A DNA stretch of 64,000 nt from Aliivibrio finisterrensis_A (GTDB lineage: Bacteria > Pseudomonadota > Gammaproteobacteria > Enterobacterales > Vibrionaceae): NCBI RefSeq assembly GCF_004167675.1, contig NZ_SEZQ01000001.1; one strand, given 5' to 3'. The stretch's first letter is position 1; each line of letters opens with the position of its first letter. This document shows positions 24,300 through 34,482 of the stretch, piece by piece. The position numbers and the translations under genes are program-made. The notes beneath the pieces were generated by a model that made no database searches, was not told where the DNA came from, and saw nothing but the letters and a program-made list of their open reading frames with translations.

Positions 24300-25622
24300 T
24301 TAACTGTTCCTTATTGCCCAGAAGAAGAGAGAAAGTTCAGGGAAATCACCTGCAATATGGAAGGCGAATCCACCCGATTGGGTCAGTTGTGAGCGATCAT
24401 TCGCATTAAGATCTAAGGTGAAATAGCAATAATCGCCATGAAAAGGTACTTGTCTTGGTGCTACAGAAAGAGATCGGCAAGTGATCCCTGGAAGTTGCAA
24501 GTTCACCAAATTACGTATTTTTTCTACTGGACCGACTTTGAGTTGTGGCGGTAATTGTTTACGGAGGGTTTCAGCGTCTGTGTGTGAGCGAGCAGCAAGA
24601 ATAAAAGTTGCCTCTTGCAATAAGCTGTCGTCTGAAATTGGGGCGATAAGTACGCCGTGATTGCGCTTTTGAAGAGGGATTTCAAAGGCATTTTGTTTCA
24701 GTGATTGATTTAGCTGCTTACGTAGTTGGAATAAAATACGCTCAAAAGATTCTCCCTGTTCTTTATGGTTATAGGCAAGGTCAAGATTAGCTCTACGATG
24801 CGTTGAATCGTAAGCTGAAAGTTCGCCTTGCAACGAAGCCAGCAATAAGAAGAGTTCTTCAGGATGATAATGAGAGCATTTATTTAAATAATTAAGCTGC
24901 GGTTCATATCGATTAAGTAATTGAAGTAAAAGAAAGTCTCCAATCTCAGAGGTTGCATGGCCTGATTGGGTAATACGCTCTGCTAAGATATCAGCCTTAT
25001 GAGTGACCAGTGTCAATACCTCCCGTAATGCTCTATGGACTAAAGAGGAGTGAAGACCATTAATAAAACTGGCTTCAAAATGAGTGTTAAGTTGAATCGC
25101 GCCTTCTGGAGTAACTTGTTTTACTTCACATAATTTGAGTTTTACCCAGTGGTTGTCAATTTCATCTTCAGTAATAATATGAAAATCAAGATCACCACAG
25201 CTAATGGTTTGTAGGTTTTGCACTTGCGCATTATTATCGGCAACCGTGAGATCATAAGAGACATAACGAGTATTAATGTCGACTTCTTTTTCTTCTCGAG
25301 CTTCAGGGCTATTTAGTGTGGATAGAGACACTGCCAAATACAAATTGAGATTGGTTGCAGGGGCATCCGATTCCCAAATGATAGGGTTAGTTTGATGCTG
25401 GATATCAAATAAAGAACCATCAGGAAGGATCCCAGAAGCTTGACTGATCACGATTTTTCCAACAGAGAGGTGATGACTATCAAAGCTAAGGGAGTGGAAT
25501 CCCCAATTGTACCTGTGTTGTTGTTGAGTTCTTACTTGTAACTGATTGTGGTAATAACGGTCATTTTGCTGAAAATGTTGAGGCCGTAATAACATGCCTT
25601 CTTTCCATATAACTTTTTGCAT
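24300..25622 (-). CDS. tssK: T6SS baseplate protein TssK
   Basis: This 440-residue protein links the baseplate to TssL and TssM. The N-terminus KVIWKEGMLLRPQHFQQNDRY is the strongest family mark, followed by YNWGFHSL and the C-terminal FHGDYCYFTLD and HIAGDFPELSLFFWAI region. It starts with ATG 25622 and sits 11 bases after tssJ. Confidence 0.95.
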   Translation of the reverse strand: MQKVIWKEGMLLRPQHFQQNDRYYHNQLQVRTQQQHRYNWGFHSLSFDSHHLSVGKIVISQASGILPDGSLFDIQHQTNPIIWESDAPATNLNLYLAVSLSTLNSPEAREEKEVDINTRYVSYDLTVADNNAQVQNLQTISCGDLDFHIITEDEIDNHWVKLKLCEVKQVTPEGAIQLNTHFEASFINGLHSSLVHRALREVLTLVTHKADILAERITQSGHATSEIGDFLLLQLLNRYEPQLNYLNKCSHYHPEELFLLLASLQGELSAYDSTHRRANLDLAYNHKEQGESFERILFQLRKQLNQSLKQNAFEIPLQKRNHGVLIAPISDDSLLQEATFILAARSHTDAETLRKQLPPQLKVGPVEKIRNLVNLQLPGITCRSLSVAPRQVPFHGDYCYFTLDLNANDRSQLTQSGGFAFHIAGDFPELSLFFWAIRNS

Positions 25623-25633
25623 AATTTTGTCCT

Positions 25634-26122
25634 CTAAATACGCGTATTGTTATTGGTAGGCGATGTTTTTTTCTTTACTCGCTCTAGCTTTACGATGGCG
25701 TTATTTGTAGCGATAAGCTCAATTTTTTGAGCCTTTTGTTGCTTAACGGTGTAGATATAATGCCAATTGGCATCATCAATGTTTTGATAAGCGCCAATAA
25801 CTGCTAAATATTGACCTTTAACATCAAGCTTCAATTTAACGGTTTTTTGATCTCCCGGTCGTAAGATAAGCTCTTCTTCAGCGATGAAATCCGACCCTAA
25901 GGTTGATTTTGCGTTGTTGTATAAATCAAAAAATTCCGCGTTTTCAAAACTGGTGACAGAAGATATTTCAATGACTTTAACGACTAATGGAGAAGGGCGA
26001 TCAACATGGTCGGGGTTGAGATCTGAAGATGCGTTCAAGGTTAACGCGACGTAAGTTGGGTCAGGTGTACTGCTGCACGCACTGAGAAACAGCAAAGTTA
26101 TGAGGGTAATTAATTTTTTCAT
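25634..26122 (-). CDS. tssJ: T6SS outer-membrane lipoprotein TssJ
   Basis: The 162-residue lipoprotein has the signal KKLITLITLLFLSAC with Cys16, then a beta-sandwich with the typical ALTLNASSDLNPD start, PLVVKVIEISSVTSFENAEFFDLY and LRPGDQKTVKLKLD. It anchors TssM to the outer membrane. It lies 35 bases after the FHA gene. Confidence 0.93.
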   Translation of the reverse strand: MKKLITLITLLFLSACSSTPDPTYVALTLNASSDLNPDHVDRPSPLVVKVIEISSVTSFENAEFFDLYNNAKSTLGSDFIAEEELILRPGDQKTVKLKLDVKGQYLAVIGAYQNIDDANWHYIYTVKQQKAQKIELIATNNAIVKLERVKKKTSPTNNNTRI

Positions 26123-26157
26123 AATGATAACGTCCTTTTCATTTCACTATTTAATGG

Positions 26158-27450
26158 CTATACGCGAAGCGCTGCAGAGAGCATCTGTAATTGAGTTTCA
26201 TATTGTTTAGCAAAATCTTGCTCTAATAAGGCATTTCTCCAATCAGGATCTTTACTAATTTGCTCGTGTAGTTTGCTGTATGCCTGCCAATATTGCGCAT
26301 CGGCTTTTCCAAATTTGCTTTGCACACCTTCTTGAACAAATCGGTATATCAACGTTTGTGGCGATAATTTATCAATCAGCGCATCTAAGGTGTGCTGGCA
26401 TGCGTCATGGATAGCCAGTTGATTAGCTTGAATGTCTTTACAGCTTTGACTTATTGCTTCAATACCTTGTAAATACCCCGGCTTGTGGTGAATGATGACA
26501 TTAAGGGCATCATTTACATCGTGGCTAAATTTTATTGGGTTATTTCCTTGTGCTTGAATGGTTGTGGCATTTGCAGTTAGTTTATTTTTCAGTTCGGTAC
26601 GGGTACGCAGAAGCTGTTGTATGCCATTGACTGAACTGCGTAGTGCTGCACCAATTTCAAATAAGGTTTGCTCTGGATCTTCCAAGTCATTCAGCTCTAT
26701 TCCTAGGCCCTTAGATAGTGCGGCTAAATAGGCATCATTATCTTCACTTATAGCCTCCGCTTGTGGTTGCGTAGGTTGAGTTGTTTGTCTTTTCGTTGAT
26801 GTGTGGGCTTTAGACGTAGGTTGAGCTTTGAATGCTTGAGTTTCTAATTCAATGTCTTCGCTAATAATATCGTCATCAAGTACGGGAGAGATAAATTGTT
26901 CTTTAAGTAAGGCATCATCCATAATGGATTGAGAGGGAACGTTCTCTTCCACTTGCTTTAGAATGATCTCCTCATCGCTGTTTAAGAGCTCCTCAATGGG
27001 AGTATTACTTAAAAAGCTGTCGTCGGGGATCATATCAAATACCGATGGGTTCTGATCGGTACCATGATTAGCAAGAGGATCTAATGCGGCGTTATTTGTT
27101 GGCTCAGGGGATGCATAATTTGTTGGATCTTGAAGAATTCGCGCTCTTATTTTGATAAACCCTAACTCATAAACATCACCATGAGAAACAGGATGCAGTT
27201 CACCAGTATTTAAAGAGGCTTCTTGACCATCAAAATAGGTTCCATTGGTGCTGCTATCGGTAATGAAATATTGTTGGTCATCAAAACTGATCGATGCATG
27301 AATATTGGATAATTGACGTTTAGTATCCGCGATATACCAATCGGCATTTGGACTGCGGCCTATGGTCCCACCTGCTTTTTTGAAGGTGAAAGTAGGCAGA
27401 GTATCGATAGGAAGATCGTGTGATTTAATGATATCAAAGGCCAGTTCCAT
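26158..27450 (-). CDS. fha: T6SS FHA-domain protein
   Basis: The 430-residue protein has an N-terminal forkhead-associated domain (GGTIGRSPNADWYI, LSNIHASISF, DSSTNGTYFDG) that reads phosphothreonine, an acidic disordered middle with Thr-rich segments (TKRQTTQPTQPQ), and a C-terminal helical TagH-type domain from about residue 240. It is the likely substrate of PpkA and PppA encoded in the same operon. The gene is called vasC or tagH in other species. Confidence 0.93.
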   Translation of the reverse strand: MELAFDIIKSHDLPIDTLPTFTFKKAGGTIGRSPNADWYIADTKRQLSNIHASISFDDQQYFITDSSTNGTYFDGQEASLNTGELHPVSHGDVYELGFIKIRARILQDPTNYASPEPTNNAALDPLANHGTDQNPSVFDMIPDDSFLSNTPIEELLNSDEEIILKQVEENVPSQSIMDDALLKEQFISPVLDDDIISEDIELETQAFKAQPTSKAHTSTKRQTTQPTQPQAEAISEDNDAYLAALSKGLGIELNDLEDPEQTLFEIGAALRSSVNGIQQLLRTRTELKNKLTANATTIQAQGNNPIKFSHDVNDALNVIIHHKPGYLQGIEAISQSCKDIQANQLAIHDACQHTLDALIDKLSPQTLIYRFVQEGVQSKFGKADAQYWQAYSKLHEQISKDPDWRNALLEQDFAKQYETQLQMLSAALRV

Positions 27451-27451
27451 T

Positions 27452-27580
27452 TTATTCTTCCTCTGTAATTAATGTCGATTGCTCTTGCGGTTCAGGGTTG
27501 CCAACAGGGCGATAATCATCGTAATTACTGCATGCTGATAGCAGTAATAGGGTTGTGATTAATGAAAAGCGTAACAACAT
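27452..27580 (-). CDS. 42-residue lipoprotein in the T6SS operon
   Basis: A frame of 42 codons lies between vasH and fha. It starts two bases after the vasH stop, with GGAGAT at the right distance, and its TAA is two bases before the fha start. The peptide is a lipoprotein signal, LLRFSLITTLLLLSAC, then a 25-residue acidic tail with NPEPQEQS and ending ITEEE. It is too short for most gene finders. Its tight placement suggests it is translated with the operon. I know no T6SS subunit of this size; a role in the envelope complex is inference. Confidence 0.75.
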   Translation of the reverse strand: MLLRFSLITTLLLLSACSNYDDYRPVGNPEPQEQSTLITEEE

Positions 27581-27582
27581 GC

Positions 27583-29115
27583 TTAGTATCTCCATTCCTT
27601 GGCGGATAAATTAAATTTTCGTAGTCGATAATCGAGTGAGCCTTTTGATAGTTCGAGTCGATTAGCGACCGTTTGCAGGTGACCTTGATGCTTCTCTAGA
27701 TATTGCATCAAAACGTTTTTTTCAAACTGCTCAATTTGTTCAGAAAGGCTACCCATTAACAGGGGTTCTTCTTGTTTCTTTGGTGCTATGATCATGATGC
27801 CATTTAAGACTTGCGTAATGATCTCTTTGTCTAACTGTTTGCTATTTGGGGCTTCCATACAGCATCGTTCAATGATGTTTTTAAGCTCGCGCACATTGCC
27901 TGGAAAGGGGTAATTCGACAGACTATCAATAAAGCCTTTGCTTAACGTTGGTGACGTTTGGTGTTGTTCTTTGGCGTAATGCTCTGCAAAAAAACGCCCT
28001 AAAAGTGCAATGTCCTCTTCTCTTTCTCTAAGTGGTGGAAGGGCGATGGGAAATTGGGCTAGACGGAAATAGAGATCTTGACGAAATTCCCCTTGTTCAA
28101 TTTTGTTAAGCAGGATTTGATGGGTCGCCGAAATGACTTTTACATCAACATCGTAGAGTGTTGTTGAGCCAAGAGGGCGTACTTTCTTCTCTTCTAACAC
28201 GCGAAGTAATTTTGCCTGAAGAGAGCTTGGCATATCACCGATCTCATCTAAAAATAAAATGCCTTTATCTGCTGAACGTATCAGTCCAATGTAATCTCTA
28301 TCTGCTCCTGTGAAGGCCCCTTTTTTGTAGCCGAACAACTCACTCTCGAGTAAGTGTTCAGGAATAGAAGCGCAGTTTTGAACCACATAGGGCTCGTTTC
28401 TTCGGTTTCCAAATTGGTGGATGGCTTTGGCGATTAACTCTTTACCGCTGCCAGTTTCCCCTGTAACTAAAACATTACGATTTATATGCAGCGCTTTTGA
28501 AAGAGTTAACCGTACATTTTTAATTGCTTGGCTCTCTCCTATGATATTTAAGTCAGAAGGGATATGAGCCGATTGGGATTGAAGAGACAGTTTTTCTTCC
28601 AGAGAATGATGTTGGTTTTTTAAGGCGAATGCTAAGCGATCAATCGCCAATGAATTAAGCGTATTAATGGTTTGCCTGTCGCTCTTTTGATAACAAGTAA
28701 AACGTGAAAAATAGAACATCAACACCCCTGAAACACGTCCTTGAGCATTCCTTAGTGGCATGAATTCAACTTCACCATCAGTGAGTGAATAATGTTCAGA
28801 GTGATCAAATAGGATATCTTTGATTTCATCACTACACTGACTGAAATGAAGGTTAAAATTACGTCCTTCACTCATGCACAGCGTTAAGGTATTAAACTCG
28901 CTATAGTCGGTATTAATACGCTTATTTGTGTGTTGGTTCTGCTCGACAGCGGTAAGTTTGATTTTTTTATTACCATTTTCTTGTGTGAATCCTTCCGCCA
29001 TTTTAAACAGTTGAGTTCCTGAGGCTTGAGATAAAAAGCAAATGACTTTTTGAGCGCCACTGTGTTTAAGAACCCCAGATAACCAACATTGAGTAAACTC
29101 ACCTTGATCTGACAT
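27583..29115 (-). CDS. vasH: Sigma-54-dependent activator VasH
   Basis: The 510-residue regulator has an N-terminal GAF-like sensing region to about 170, an AAA+ domain at about 190-420 with Walker A GETGSGKE, the sigma-54 contact loop GAFTGA, and LFLDEIGDMP, then a Fis-type helix-turn-helix at the end (LQTVANRLELSKGSLDYRLRK in two parts: LQTVANRLEL and SKGSLDYRLRK). In Vibrio it drives sigma-54 transcription of hcp and vgrG units. Those target genes are not in this window. It follows clpV by two bases. Confidence 0.93.
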   Translation of the reverse strand: MSDQGEFTQCWLSGVLKHSGAQKVICFLSQASGTQLFKMAEGFTQENGNKKIKLTAVEQNQHTNKRINTDYSEFNTLTLCMSEGRNFNLHFSQCSDEIKDILFDHSEHYSLTDGEVEFMPLRNAQGRVSGVLMFYFSRFTCYQKSDRQTINTLNSLAIDRLAFALKNQHHSLEEKLSLQSQSAHIPSDLNIIGESQAIKNVRLTLSKALHINRNVLVTGETGSGKELIAKAIHQFGNRRNEPYVVQNCASIPEHLLESELFGYKKGAFTGADRDYIGLIRSADKGILFLDEIGDMPSSLQAKLLRVLEEKKVRPLGSTTLYDVDVKVISATHQILLNKIEQGEFRQDLYFRLAQFPIALPPLREREEDIALLGRFFAEHYAKEQHQTSPTLSKGFIDSLSNYPFPGNVRELKNIIERCCMEAPNSKQLDKEIITQVLNGIMIIAPKKQEEPLLMGSLSEQIEQFEKNVLMQYLEKHQGHLQTVANRLELSKGSLDYRLRKFNLSAKEWRY

Positions 29116-29117
29116 AG

Positions 29118-31700
29118 TTACTCCCCAAACTCACAGCAAACTTGACCATCAGAGTCGATAGCAAGAGTGATTTGGCGTAATGGCTCTTTTCGAGCAAGTG
29201 CCAATAATATTTGAGATGAAAACGCAGGTTTTAATTGATGATTAATAACGGCATCAATATTTCGAGCACCAGTTTCGGTTAAGGTGCAGCTTTGAGCTAT
29301 GTGATGGGCAATGGCTTCATCAAAATCTAGTGTAATGTCTTGTTGTAGAAGCTGAGTTTGCAGTTGGTTTAATCGAATAGTGACTAAGGCCTCCATGCTA
29401 TCTAGCTCTAGCGGGAAGAAAGGAACCACATTCATTCGACCAACAAGTGCAGGTTTAAAGTATTGATTTAGTGTTGGGCGAATGGCTTTGGTTAGCTCGG
29501 CTGTGGTTGGCTTTTCTTCGTGGCTGCACAGGGCTTCAATTTGGTCTGATGCCAAGTTAGATGTCATTATAATAAGCGTTTGTCTAAAATTGATTTCTCG
29601 GCCTTCACCGTCATTCGCCACGCCTTTATCAAAGATCTGATAGAAGAGATTCATTACTTCTGGATCGGCTTTTTCAACTTCATCAAGTAGAACTACAGAA
29701 TAAGGTCGTTGACGTACCGCTTCCGTTAATACCCCGCCTTCACCATAACCAACATAGCCAGGAGGGGAACCAATAAGGCGAGAAACGGTGTGTTTTTCTT
29801 GGAACTCAGACATATTAATGGTGGTAAGAAATTGTTCACCGCCATACATTAGATCAGCGATTGCTTGTGCAGTTTGGGTTTTTCCCACACCACTTGGGCC
29901 GACAAACAGAAAAACTCCCGTTGGGGCATTGGGGTTATTAAGACCTGCAGCCGTAGCTTGAATGGCTTTTTCTAATGCAATAACGGCTTGATCTTGGCCT
30001 TTAATTTGTTCTTTAAGTTGGCATTTTATGTTCAGCACTTGCGTTGCTTGACCGCGTTGTAATGTGCTTAATGGAATTCCTGTCCAATGAGAAACTACCT
30101 CAGCAACAAGAGAAGGACAGGTTTCATAATTGACCAGAGAGCCCGAAGTCTGAGCATCAGTGAGTTGCTGATAAATTTCTTGTTGATTGCAAACTAACTG
30201 TTCACGTTCTGCTTCATCGTCACATTGTGCAATTTCGATTCGCGAAGTCAGTAGGGCTTCTGCTAACTCTTTTTGCTCACGCCAGTGTTGTTCTAATTCG
30301 TCGGCTTGCTGCTGCGTTTGGATTAAGGTGTCTTCAAGGCGAGTGATGAGGCTTTCTTCGATATTAATTCCTGCTTGTTTGTCTCTTACAATGCAATCTA
30401 ATTCTCGCTGGGTAATTGCAATGGTATGCAAAAGCGCTTCTAACGGTTCTGGTTTGGCTTTTAGGTTGATCTTTACTCGTGCGCAAGCGGTATCGAGAAG
30501 GTCAATGGCTTTATCTGGCAATTGACGTCCACTAATGTAACGAGCGGACAATTCAGCGGCGGCAATAATGGCATCGTCTCGCACATAAACGCCGTGACTC
30601 TCTTCATAGCGTTCAGCAAGTCCACGTAAGATGGTGACGGCTTGTTCTACGCTAGGTTCAAGAACTTTCACAGGTTGGAATCGACGAGCTAAAGCAGGAT
30701 CTTTTTCAATGTATTTTTTGTACTCAGACCACGTCGTTGCGCCAATGGTTCGTAATTCACCACGAGCGAGCGCCGGTTTTAATAAGTTTGCCGCATCGTT
30801 ACTTCCGGCTTGGCCACCTGCACCAATTAAGGTATGGGCTTCATCAATGAAAAGAATGATAGGACTTGGACTTTCTTGAACGGCAGTAATAACGAGATTT
30901 AGACGACGTTCAAACTCACCTTTAATGCTTGCGCCAGCTTGTAATAGGCCTAAATCTAACGAAAGAAGAGAAACATTTTGCAAAAGATCGGGAACTTCAC
31001 CATGTGCTATTTTGATGGCTAAGCCTTCGACTAATGCCGTTTTACCTACTCCAGCTTCGCCAACAATCATCGGGTTGTTTTTACGACGACGAGCTAAGAT
31101 ATCGATCATTTGTCTGATCTCACTGTCTCGGCATAATACTGGGTCGATTTTATCTTCTTTAGCAAGTTGGGTGTAATTGGTGGTGTAGGTTTCTAGCGCA
31201 CTTTGATGCTCATGATTTGTGTGTTCGTTTTGAGTTACAGAGTCGATAAGACCTTCGACTTGCTGCTTAAGAGAAGATGCTGGGATAACGCTTAATTCAC
31301 GATAATAAGGAGTGTGGCCATATTTGTTTGGGTGTGAAAGTAGGGTTAATAACAAATTAGCAGCCAGTACCTCTGATAACTTCATTTCAAGCATGGAATA
31401 CAAATAACTTTCTTGTAGCCACTCAATCAGAGCAGTGGAGAGAACTGGGTGATTGCTTTCAGATACTGTACTTTTTCGTCCGTGTTGTAGCGCTTCAATT
31501 AAACGTTCGCTTGATACTTGGTATTGCTGACATGCTTTATTCCAAAAACTTTGCGGGTTATTAAGCGCTGCTAGGATGAAATCCTCACACAGTACCTCGT
31601 TTCCTCCACGAGCCACACATAATTGAGCTGCTTGCTCTAGCGCTAAGTGGGATTCTTTGTCTAAGGTCTTAATTAATTGAGGTAATTCTACGTTAATCAT
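29118..31700 (-). CDS. clpV: T6SS AAA+ ATPase ClpV (TssH)
   Basis: The 860-residue ATPase disassembles the contracted TssB-TssC sheath for recycling. It has a Clp-N domain to about 150, a first AAA+ module with Walker A GEAGVGKT at 214-221, a coiled-coil middle, a second AAA+ module with GPSGVGKT and the LDEVEKADPEV segment, and a ClpB D2-small domain. The start overlaps the tssG stop by four bases. Confidence 0.95.
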   Translation of the reverse strand: MINVELPQLIKTLDKESHLALEQAAQLCVARGGNEVLCEDFILAALNNPQSFWNKACQQYQVSSERLIEALQHGRKSTVSESNHPVLSTALIEWLQESYLYSMLEMKLSEVLAANLLLTLLSHPNKYGHTPYYRELSVIPASSLKQQVEGLIDSVTQNEHTNHEHQSALETYTTNYTQLAKEDKIDPVLCRDSEIRQMIDILARRRKNNPMIVGEAGVGKTALVEGLAIKIAHGEVPDLLQNVSLLSLDLGLLQAGASIKGEFERRLNLVITAVQESPSPIILFIDEAHTLIGAGGQAGSNDAANLLKPALARGELRTIGATTWSEYKKYIEKDPALARRFQPVKVLEPSVEQAVTILRGLAERYEESHGVYVRDDAIIAAAELSARYISGRQLPDKAIDLLDTACARVKINLKAKPEPLEALLHTIAITQRELDCIVRDKQAGINIEESLITRLEDTLIQTQQQADELEQHWREQKELAEALLTSRIEIAQCDDEAEREQLVCNQQEIYQQLTDAQTSGSLVNYETCPSLVAEVVSHWTGIPLSTLQRGQATQVLNIKCQLKEQIKGQDQAVIALEKAIQATAAGLNNPNAPTGVFLFVGPSGVGKTQTAQAIADLMYGGEQFLTTINMSEFQEKHTVSRLIGSPPGYVGYGEGGVLTEAVRQRPYSVVLLDEVEKADPEVMNLFYQIFDKGVANDGEGREINFRQTLIIMTSNLASDQIEALCSHEEKPTTAELTKAIRPTLNQYFKPALVGRMNVVPFFPLELDSMEALVTIRLNQLQTQLLQQDITLDFDEAIAHHIAQSCTLTETGARNIDAVINHQLKPAFSSQILLALARKEPLRQITLAIDSDGQVCCEFGE

Positions 31701-32767
31701 AATGTCTTCCCTGAAAGTGTAATACGCCCTTCATTCGCACTTGAACCTAGCCAACTCGTCCAACCTAAGCAGCATTCATTGCTGTCTGATAGGGTCAATG
31801 GACGGGGTTCGTCGTCTTTTAAATGAAGTTGAATATCGAAGTCGAGTGGATCTTTTACGGTAAATTGCACTAATCGATTTAGAGCAATCCAATTGGGTTT
31901 ATCGGTTAAAAATGAATGAAAGTGTTCCCATGTCAGTTGAGTAATATGAATTCTAAATTTATTCGCACGGTCAGGTGCACTGTCTCCAAGCACAACATTA
32001 CTAGAGAGTGAGGAATTCATTACTCCTAATGAGCACAGCTGTTTTTCTGGTATATGGCAGTGACGTAAAATACATTCTTCAATGTGAATATCAGAATGCT
32101 GAAAGTAATAACGCAATAAGGCTTCGATGGTGTTTGCCGATCGAACACGCTGGCTGAGTAACCCTAAATATGGAAACAAACGAGGCCAATTTATTGATTT
32201 GTCGTCACGTAACTCTTCGCTTTTTAGCCCGAGTAAGGCAAAAATATGTTGAGAGAATGGATCATCTGCCCCTTCTCTAAATGCGGCGTTATAGCGGTAT
32301 TTTTGCCATACATTTCGAATAAGGCGGTGAAGACGATGATGAAAAATATCGAGAAATGGTTTCAGAACATTGTGTTCATCTTGCAATAAATAGTCATTGT
32401 AATAATGAGGCAGAGGGGAGGATGCCCCAATCAGCGACAGCATATTTAAAGTCATGATGATTTTTGGTAATCCATCATTATGGCTTACAACCGACACGCT
32501 TTGGATTTCTCGCGGAGCAAAGCCCTGAGAAGGGTTAGCAATAAATTGTATACGCTCATAAGCGTCATCGTGAGATAAATCATAATGAGAACAAAGTTGA
32601 TAGCACACATGATCAAGCGCTTTCATTAATGATAAATGACCAATATTCTCAACCGAGATATTTAGTGCAAGTGCAGATTCAACAGTCATTGATGGTAGAG
32701 AGTTAATGACTATTGGTGCTGCTTCTTCAGTTAGATAAGAGGTTGCTGTCCCATTCGTGGTTGCCAT
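31697..32767 (-). CDS. tssG: T6SS baseplate protein TssG
   Basis: The 356-residue wedge component pairs with TssF. Family marks: FIANPSQGFAPREIQSV, LSLIGASSPLPHYYND, FLDIFHHRLHRLIRNVW and the LLRYYFQHSDIHIEE segment. The ATG at 32767 makes a 37-base overlap with tssF; a shorter start is possible but less like the family. It overlaps clpV by four bases. Confidence 0.93.
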   Translation of the reverse strand: MATTNGTATSYLTEEAAPIVINSLPSMTVESALALNISVENIGHLSLMKALDHVCYQLCSHYDLSHDDAYERIQFIANPSQGFAPREIQSVSVVSHNDGLPKIIMTLNMLSLIGASSPLPHYYNDYLLQDEHNVLKPFLDIFHHRLHRLIRNVWQKYRYNAAFREGADDPFSQHIFALLGLKSEELRDDKSINWPRLFPYLGLLSQRVRSANTIEALLRYYFQHSDIHIEECILRHCHIPEKQLCSLGVMNSSLSSNVVLGDSAPDRANKFRIHITQLTWEHFHSFLTDKPNWIALNRLVQFTVKDPLDFDIQLHLKDDEPRPLTLSDSNECCLGWTSWLGSSANEGRITLSGKTL

Positions 32768-34482
32768 GAATAGTCTCCTCCATCTGTACTTGTCACGTTA
32801 AGTTGATTAAATGAATTCATACTGGTGTAGAGAGACAGGAATTCATTGATGACGGTTGCGAAGAGATAAAGCTCACCTTCACATAAAAAATGCTTACTGT
32901 TGAGATGTAAATGGGTATTCATGGCACGAACAGGCGCCCCTTCATACAACATATCACTTGGTTTTGTGGTGATGTCCTCAATGCCATCAATTAAACGTTG
33001 ATGTTTTTTTCCCTTAGCGTCGTCTTGCTGACCTGCAAAGTCGTAAGCTAACAAAATGCGTTTAAATGCTTCTGGTTTGGTTAATGAGAGATAATTAAGC
33101 GACATGTTTGAGATCAGTGACCATAATCCGTCTTTTTCAATCGGTGGCGTATAACAAGGCGTAACTGCACGTACATTAGTAAATGTCACCGAACCTGTGG
33201 TTTGGGATGTGGTTTCTGTAATGGAGTCTATTGCTAATCGTTGAGCTAATGGGCCATTACACGCAGTAACAGACAGTGACACGGTCACGTTATTAGTAAA
33301 GGTATATTGAGAGCGAAAGGATAAATAGGTATCAAAATGCCCATTCACAATGTTCTTTTCTTGTCGAATGCTGTAATAATTCGAGTGTTTATTTTTATCA
33401 TTATGTTCAAATGATTCAAAGTGATAAAAATGGATTCGCCCTTTTTGACCAGGGTTCCATCCTTGTACCTCTTCAATAGATAAAATCGTGCTATTAGCAT
33501 CAGTAAATGATGCAGGCGTAATTTTATATTGATCTTTACGGTGGGTAAGTAAGATCGGCTGCGTATCCGTTTGAAATGAATTAACAATGGGTGTGCAAAA
33601 CAATTCGGGCTTTATACGGTTCGCATAAAATGGTTGCTGAGTAAGGCTAGCAATGGTGAAACGGAGATCTATGTATTTACACCCTTCACTAAACTGAGCT
33701 GGCCAAAGAGGAAGTTCAGTTAAGTCAATGTAGTAATACTTTTCTGGATAACAAAAAAATTCTTGGATATGTCGATAGCCCTCGAACGTATTCAGAGGAT
33801 AATCAAACAAGGCTTGATCTGAAGAAAAACCAACAGATTGAATACTGTCTACTGAGAAAGTAGAACGATTAATAAGAGTATTATCTTTGTCTAATGCACA
33901 AAACTCAGCTTGAGTAGTGGTTGAGCAAAGTGCCATGATTAAAGCAAGGCTGCTGGCTTTATCACCGTTAAAGTGAACTTTAAGGTGTTTCATATTAAGA
34001 GAATGCAGTGTAACCCCAGGTGGAAGCTCTAATCGGAGCTGATATATCCCGCCATTCCCGTTTGCAGTAAATGATGATGAATGAATTGAAATTGGGTACA
34101 CGTCGACGTCATAACAGGTCTTAAATCGACACTGAACCCCTTCAATGGGCTGGCTTAATACTTCGGTACCACGCTTAATTAAGGTTTTTTGTGTTAGTGC
34201 ATCGGTTGGTGTGAATTTCAAGGTACTCATTGCGGGTAACGCTTGCACGTAATTGGGCCATAAGAGTCGCATCAATGAATGGGTTAGCTCTGGCAATTGA
34301 TTATCTAAACGTTGATGTAAACGACCAACTAAAAAAGCAAATCCTTCAAACAGACGCTCAATATCTGGATCTAAACCTTCTTGACCAAGAAAAGGAGCAA
34401 GGGCAGGGTTCTCTTCAGAAAAAGATTTTCCTAGCTCGCGTAAGGCCACTAATTCAGAATGATAATACTGCTCAAAACTCAT
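32731..34482 (-). CDS. tssF: T6SS baseplate protein TssF
   Basis: The 583-residue wedge protein begins with the conserved YYHSELVALRELGKSFSEENP and continues DPDIERLFEGFAFLVGRLHQRLDN. It ends with the usual FATVINEFLSLYTSMNSFNQL segment. It overlaps tssE by four bases (ATGA) and tssG by 37, which suggests coupled translation of the baseplate wedge. Confidence 0.95.
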   Translation of the reverse strand: MSFEQYYHSELVALRELGKSFSEENPALAPFLGQEGLDPDIERLFEGFAFLVGRLHQRLDNQLPELTHSLMRLLWPNYVQALPAMSTLKFTPTDALTQKTLIKRGTEVLSQPIEGVQCRFKTCYDVDVYPISIHSSSFTANGNGGIYQLRLELPPGVTLHSLNMKHLKVHFNGDKASSLALIMALCSTTTQAEFCALDKDNTLINRSTFSVDSIQSVGFSSDQALFDYPLNTFEGYRHIQEFFCYPEKYYYIDLTELPLWPAQFSEGCKYIDLRFTIASLTQQPFYANRIKPELFCTPIVNSFQTDTQPILLTHRKDQYKITPASFTDANSTILSIEEVQGWNPGQKGRIHFYHFESFEHNDKNKHSNYYSIRQEKNIVNGHFDTYLSFRSQYTFTNNVTVSLSVTACNGPLAQRLAIDSITETTSQTTGSVTFTNVRAVTPCYTPPIEKDGLWSLISNMSLNYLSLTKPEAFKRILLAYDFAGQQDDAKGKKHQRLIDGIEDITTKPSDMLYEGAPVRAMNTHLHLNSKHFLCEGELYLFATVINEFLSLYTSMNSFNQLNVTSTDGGDYSWQPRMGQQPLI

